A stretch of 37,716 bases of DNA, from positions 1 to 37,716 of the forward strand of contig VGZV01000027.1 in assembly GCA_016872385.1 (NCBI GenBank). The letters run 5' to 3'. The notes below the pieces were generated by a model. That model was not told where the DNA came from. It worked only from the letters and a program-made list of their open reading frames with translations, and searched no databases. Made by a program: the position numbers and the translations under genes. This document shows positions 34,026 to 37,716 of the stretch, piece after piece; positions within the stretch are counted from its first letter, which is position 1; each line of letters begins with the position of its first letter. This DNA is from SAR202 cluster bacterium. GTDB lineage: Bacteria; Chloroflexota; Dehalococcoidia; Lucifugimonadales; UBA3495.

Positions 34026-34149
34026 GGAGTGTCAAGAAGTGTATTGCTCAACGTGCGCTCGCCCTTCGACAAGCTCGGGGTGAGCGGTTTTCCCCGCTCG
34101 TAGAGAGTCCTGTCGAACCACGAGCACCTAACCTTTTTAGACACATTCC
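34026..34149. mobile_element. MITE-like inverted-repeat element (124 bp)
   Basis: The right end, read backwards (34149-34115), matches the left 35 bases of the element at 13409 (both contain AAAAGG-C/T-TAGGTGCTCGTGG). The left end, GGAGTGTCAAGAAG, is an imperfect counterpart. Internal palindromes have loops TCGACAAGCTC and GTCCTGTCGA. No coding capacity; it fills most of the gap between plsY and the PHP gene. Confidence 0.5.
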
Positions 34150-34179
34150 AAAGATGTGGGAGCGTTTAGCAGGGTATGC

Positions 34180-35028
34180 TCATTTGCGGGCGCGCCGCAG
34201 CCGGTTGGAGGCAGCTTCCAACCGCTCCACCGTTTCCATAGGGGGGCCAAGAGTGCCCGGCAGAGGTTCACCGGTATTGCCCAGGCCGTGGTAGTCGCTG
34301 CCCCCACAAGGAATAAGGTCAAACTTGGCGGCGACCTGGCCCAGGTGGCGCACAGTGTCGGGAGCATACTGGGCATAGTGGACTTCCATGCCCATCAGTC
34401 CCACCGCCTTCAACTCAGCCACTTTGCCTTCCAAGTCCGCCAGCTGGGCAGGATGGGCCAGCACCGGCACGCCGCCAATCCTGGTCAGCATCTGCACTGC
34501 TTCTTCAGGGGTCATTTTCTCCCGTTCCACGTAGGCCAGGCCGTTGCGGCCCAGGTACTCGGCAAAGGCGTCCCGCGGCTCCTTGAAGTATCCCTTCTCC
34601 ACCAGCGCCAGGGCAATGTGCGGGCGGCCCACGGAACCGTCTCCGGCAATCTCCTTAACCCGCTCCCACTCCACGTGCAGGCCCAGGGTAGCCAGCTTTG
34701 CCACCATTAGACGGCCCCGTTCCAGGCGGGTCTCCCGGAACCGCCGCAGGATTTCCTGGAACTCTCCATCCTGGTAGTCCATAAAATAGCCCAGCATATG
34801 GATTTCATCGCCAGGTATATCCGTGCTCAATTCAATCCCTGGGATAATCCGCATATCCGGGAACTCTTTGGCGGCTTGAAATACCTCGGCCAAACCTTCG
34901 GTGGTGTCATGGTCCGACACGGAAGCTACCTTGATGCCTTTACCGGCCACCAAACGCACCAGTTCCGTGGGAGTCAACCGGCCATCGGAGGCCAGGGTAT
35001 GCAAATGCAGGTCAACAACGGCTGCCAA
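34180..35028 (-). CDS. PHP-domain phosphoesterase (RNase AM/YciV-like)
   Basis: 282 residues. This PHP family (YciV/RNase AM, also 3',5'-nucleoside bisphosphate phosphatases) trims short RNA ends or dephosphorylates pAp. Metal ligands appear in DLHLHTLASDGRL (6-18), SDHDT near 38-42, PGIELST near 64-70, RPHIA near 135, LAHPAQ near 193 and GGSDYHG near 242. The start is TTG 35028, two bases after the ymdB stop, with GGATGGTGAAC upstream, so translation is probably coupled. It completes an rny-ymdB-PHP set, which suits an RNA-turnover role. Confidence 0.85.
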   Translation of the reverse strand: MAAVVDLHLHTLASDGRLTPTELVRLVAGKGIKVASVSDHDTTEGLAEVFQAAKEFPDMRIIPGIELSTDIPGDEIHMLGYFMDYQDGEFQEILRRFRETRLERGRLMVAKLATLGLHVEWERVKEIAGDGSVGRPHIALALVEKGYFKEPRDAFAEYLGRNGLAYVEREKMTPEEAVQMLTRIGGVPVLAHPAQLADLEGKVAELKAVGLMGMEVHYAQYAPDTVRHLGQVAAKFDLIPCGGSDYHGLGNTGEPLPGTLGPPMETVERLEAASNRLRRARK

Positions 35029-35029
35029 T

Positions 35030-35800
35030 CTAGTTCACCATCCTGTCCAGACGCTGGATTGCCAGGGCTTTGCCGGTCTGTGTGTCCACATCAATCATTA
35101 CCGAGTTCACCATCACAGGGCCCTCTGCCACTGGCAGCCGCTGGGGCAGCCCGGTGAGGAACCGCTCCAGCACCGCGCCGGAATCGCTGCCGATGACAGA
35201 GTTGACCGGCCCGGCCATGCCCACGTCGGTAACGAAGGCGGTGCCCTTGGGCAGAATGCGGGTATCTACTGTGCCAACGTGGGTATGGGTGCCCACTACG
35301 GCGCTGGCCCGGCCGTCCAGGTACCAGCCCATAGCTTGCTTTTCCGAGGTGGCTTCCGCGTGAAAGTCCACAAAAATGACCGACGGCGCCTCTGCTCCCC
35401 GGACTTCTTCAATTAGCTGGGCAGCTGTACGGAAGGGGCAGTCCAGGGGCTGCATAAACACGCGCCCCATAAGGTTCATAACCATGACCCCGTCCCGCAC
35501 CAGATAGCCTCGGCCGGGAGCGCCAGGGTAGTTGGCAGGCCGGAGCAGGGGCAGGCCCTGGTCCAGGGCAGGGATAATTTCTTTCTGGTCCCAAATGTGG
35601 TTGCCGGAGGTAAGGATGTCTACCCCGCTCTCCAATAGCTCAGCAGCGGTGTCCGTGGTGATGCCAAAGCCGCCGGCAGTGTTTTCTCCGTTGGCGATGA
35701 CCAGGTCTATGCGGTGCTCCCGCCTCAGGTCCGGCAGGATGCGGCGCACAGCCTGGCGGCCCGGCTTGCCGATGATGTCTCCAATCATCAAAATTCGCAA
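35030..35800 (-). CDS. ymdB: YmdB-like metallophosphoesterase (cyclic-nucleotide phosphodiesterase)
   Basis: 256 residues, TIGR00282 family. In Bacillus YmdB has 2',3'-cyclic and 3',5'-cAMP phosphodiesterase activity and influences RNA decay and biofilm gene choice. Motifs: MRILMIGDIIGKPGR, ANGENTAGGFGIT, TSGNHIWDQKE, IFVDFHAEATSEK and VGTHTHVGTVDTRILP. The start is TTG 35800 (MRILMIGD reading), the normal N-terminus; ATG 35788 would shorten it by four residues. The gap to rny (127 bp) holds GC-rich hairpins. The rny-ymdB order is conserved in many Firmicutes-like genomes. Confidence 0.93.
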   Translation of the reverse strand: MRILMIGDIIGKPGRQAVRRILPDLRREHRIDLVIANGENTAGGFGITTDTAAELLESGVDILTSGNHIWDQKEIIPALDQGLPLLRPANYPGAPGRGYLVRDGVMVMNLMGRVFMQPLDCPFRTAAQLIEEVRGAEAPSVIFVDFHAEATSEKQAMGWYLDGRASAVVGTHTHVGTVDTRILPKGTAFVTDVGMAGPVNSVIGSDSGAVLERFLTGLPQRLPVAEGPVMVNSVMIDVDTQTGKALAIQRLDRMVN

Positions 35801-35927
35801 TGACCAACCCCATAATCCAAGGGGGCCACAGGTTCCGGGTACAACCCAGCCCTGGGACCCCTGAGCATTACCAATGGCGCCGGGACTGGGGGCCCCACCA
35901 ATAGAGGCCCCAGCAACAAATCTACAT

Positions 35928-37466
35928 CTACCGGGCGTACTCCACGTTGCGCGTTTCCCGGATAACCGTCACTTTAATCTGGCCGGGGAAGACCAGGTCT
36001 TCCTCAACCTTGCGGGCAATATCCCGGGCCAGCACCGCCGACCCCACATCGTCCAGGTCGTCGGGCTTGACCATCACCCGCACCTCGCGCCCTGCCTGGA
36101 TGGCGAAGGCGCGCTCCACACCCTTGAAGCTGACCGCGGTGTTTTCCAGGTCCCTGAGCCGTTTGACGTATTGTTCCAGGGACTCTTTCCGGGCACCGGG
36201 CCTCGCGGCGCTGATGGCATCCGCGGCGGCGACCAGGAAGGACTCCACCGTCTCATGATCATCGTTGTGGTGTTCCAGGATGGTGGTGCACACGGCGCGG
36301 TTGACGCCGTGCTTCTTGGCCAAATCCGCGCCGATTTCGGCGTGAGGACCGGCCACCTCGTGGGTCAGGGCTTTGCCGATATCGTGGAGCAGCCCGCCCA
36401 TTCGGGCCACCTGGATGTTGGCGCCAACTTCGGCAGCCAGCATCCCAGACAGCAGGGAGACTTCCACCACGTGCTTGAGCACGTTCTCTCCGTAGCTGTA
36501 CCGGAACTTGAGCTGGCCCAGTAGCCGGATTAACTCCGGGTCCAGGCCGCTGACTCCGGTGTCGAAGGTGGCTTGCTCGCCAGCCTTCCAGATGCTCTGC
36601 TCGATTTCCGCGTGGGCGCGCCCCACCATATCCTCTATGCGGGCAGGCTGGATGCGGCCATCGGCGATTAGTTTTTCCAAGGTGAGGCGGGCCACTTCCC
36701 GCCGCACGGGGTCAAAGCAGGATACTGTGACTACTTCCGGAGTGTCGTCAATGATGACATCCACGCCGGTGAGGGCTTCCAGGGTGCGAATGTTGCGTCC
36801 TTCGCGGCCGATGAGACGCCCTTTCATCTCATCATTGGGCAGGGATACTACAGAAGTGGTGCTCTCCGACACCACGTCGGTGGCTAGCCGGTTAATGGCC
36901 AGAGTCAGAACCTGGCGCGCGCGCTCATCCGCGCGGGCCTTATGCTCTTTCTCCAGTTCGTAGTAGCGGCGGGACAGATCATGCTGGGCTTCTTCCTCGC
37001 CCCGCTTGACCACCATCTCCCGGGCCTCCGCCACGGACATGCTGGCCACCTTTTCCACGGCCTGCAGCTGTTGGACTTTAAGTTCCTCCAGTTCGGAGAG
37101 TGTTTCCTGCACCTGGGATTCCTTTTCCGACAGGCTGTTTTGCTGGCGTTCCAGCTGTTCCGCCTTGCGGTCCAGGTGCTCTTCCCGTTGCAAGTACCGA
37201 CGCTCCAGCCGGTTTAACTCCTGGCGCTGCTCCTTCACCTCCCGTTCGGCGGTGTTGTGCAACTTCAGGACTTCCTCCTGAGCCGCCAGAAGCAGCTTGC
37301 GCTTCTCCTCTTCCGCTTGCGCCAGCACTGACTTGGCCTGCTCTTGTGCGCTCTGCGCCTGCTGGCCATTTTGCTTGGCGCGGAGGGTAAACCAGGCAGC
37401 AATACCGACCGCTGCAGCTATCCCTGCGGCCGCCAGGACGGCTAGGACAATGGTGAGAGCTTGCAT
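35928..37466 (-). CDS. rny: Ribonuclease Y
   Basis: 512 residues. RNase Y is a membrane-anchored endoribonuclease that starts mRNA decay. An N-terminal membrane segment (about 4-26) is followed by a long Glu/Gln/Arg-rich coiled coil (30-190), a KH domain (GRLIGREGRNIRTLEALTG, about 210-230) and an HD domain (GGLLHDIGKALTHEV plus HAEIGADL). The C-terminus ENVEYAR-like RETRNVEYAR is typical. ATG 37466 is chosen because the TM starts right there and GGAG lies nine bases upstream. It heads the rny-ymdB-PHP group, with a promoter at 37533-37561. Confidence 0.95.
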   Translation of the reverse strand: MQALTIVLAVLAAAGIAAAVGIAAWFTLRAKQNGQQAQSAQEQAKSVLAQAEEEKRKLLLAAQEEVLKLHNTAEREVKEQRQELNRLERRYLQREEHLDRKAEQLERQQNSLSEKESQVQETLSELEELKVQQLQAVEKVASMSVAEAREMVVKRGEEEAQHDLSRRYYELEKEHKARADERARQVLTLAINRLATDVVSESTTSVVSLPNDEMKGRLIGREGRNIRTLEALTGVDVIIDDTPEVVTVSCFDPVRREVARLTLEKLIADGRIQPARIEDMVGRAHAEIEQSIWKAGEQATFDTGVSGLDPELIRLLGQLKFRYSYGENVLKHVVEVSLLSGMLAAEVGANIQVARMGGLLHDIGKALTHEVAGPHAEIGADLAKKHGVNRAVCTTILEHHNDDHETVESFLVAAADAISAARPGARKESLEQYVKRLRDLENTAVSFKGVERAFAIQAGREVRVMVKPDDLDDVGSAVLARDIARKVEEDLVFPGQIKVTVIRETRNVEYAR

Positions 37467-37532
37467 AGGCTTCACTCCTTCCTTCCGTCTAGTTGGCCGG
37501 ATAATATAGGTTAGGGGACCTCCTAATTTACT

Positions 37533-37561
37533 ATCGTACCGGGGCACCCAGGGGGTGTCAA
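37533..37561 (-). promoter_or_regulatory. Promoter of rny
   Basis: On the minus strand TTGACA (37561-37556), a 17-bp spacer and TACGAT (37538-37533). The transcript would have a ~60-nt leader including TTAGG...CCTAA. Confidence 0.6.
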
Positions 37562-37636
37562 GGAGAAGCTTACCACGTTGCCGGAAGTTTGTTTGCCGCA
37601 GAATGTCTCACATTCGCTACGTGTCAACTCAAACAA

Positions 37637-37686
37637 GAATGTTACCGAAGGGCAGATGATTCACTGATCCAGGAATGTTACCGAAG
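37637..37686. repeat. Direct repeat at the right edge
   Basis: GAATGTTACCGAAG occurs at 37637-37650 and 37673-37686, 36 bp apart. A GAATGT/ACATTC palindrome is nearby at 37601-37615. This may be a protein-binding region or the end of a mobile element that continues outside the window. Confidence 0.5.
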
Positions 37687-37716
37687 CATTGTTGCCGGGT
37701 CCCTGTGATTGGCTGC

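Overview
The window reads as chromosomal DNA of a GC-rich bacterium, most plausibly a Chloroflexota (Dehalococcoidia-like) lineage. The evidence is a mix of protein families often seen together there: DUF5679, a UXX-star thioredoxin-like protein, NrtS, two PlsY paralogs, Cys-less carboxymuconolactone-decarboxylase-like proteins and a luciferase-like (LLM) oxidoreductase. This placement is inference from protein style, not from a marker search. Nearly all of it is housekeeping sequence. No rRNA, tRNA, CRISPR array, transposase or prophage gene was seen.

Layout. 1-3.2 kb, minus strand: a flippase-like membrane protein, larB, and two small membrane proteins of unknown function. 3.4-6.5 kb, plus strand: a PaaI-type thioesterase with a Pro-Glu repeat, then a cysteine locus (Rrf2 regulator, leader peptide with attenuator, moeB-like, cysM-like). 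6.7-12.2 kb: the nusA-ylxR-infB-rbfA-truB translation/transcription cluster, without rimP in front. 12.4-15.4 kb: DUF5679, a PHP phosphoesterase, nrtS, lexA and rpsT. 15.5-20.4 kb: a NUDIX hydrolase, gyrB, trpS and an inositol-phosphatase family gene. 20.5-21.9 kb, minus: folP-folK. 22.1-26.8 kb: an acyl-CoA carboxylase subunit, an LLM oxidoreductase, a VOC protein and rarA. 27.1-30.6 kb: a divergent plsY, a TPR protein, two tandem CMD-like genes and a UXX-star gene. 30.9-32.7 kb: recA and recX. 32.7-37.5 kb, minus: a zinc-finger membrane protein, a canonical plsY, a PHP phosphoesterase, ymdB and rny.

The most interesting element is the leader of the moeB-cysM operon at 4369-4575. A good sigma-70-type promoter is followed almost at once by a 17-codon open frame with two cysteine codons. 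Three mutually exclusive RNA pairings then follow, the last being a GC-rich hairpin with six T. This is the architecture of a trp-type transcription attenuator, here responding to cysteine, in front of genes whose products look like the sulfur-carrier-dependent cysteine synthase route (CysM/MoeZ-like). An IscR-sized Rrf2 regulator with three cysteines sits just upstream and may add a second layer of control.

The intergenic space is unusually rich in small repeats. There is a family of heptamer arrays, several starting exactly on stop codons, including a nine-copy 14-bp array just upstream of larB. Two related ~135-bp elements with terminal inverted repeats occur, one between recA and recX. 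Several ~124-132-bp inverted-repeat elements are built around palindromes with a conserved 11-nt loop and covarying stems. None carries a transposase, so they would have to be mobilised in trans or be relics.
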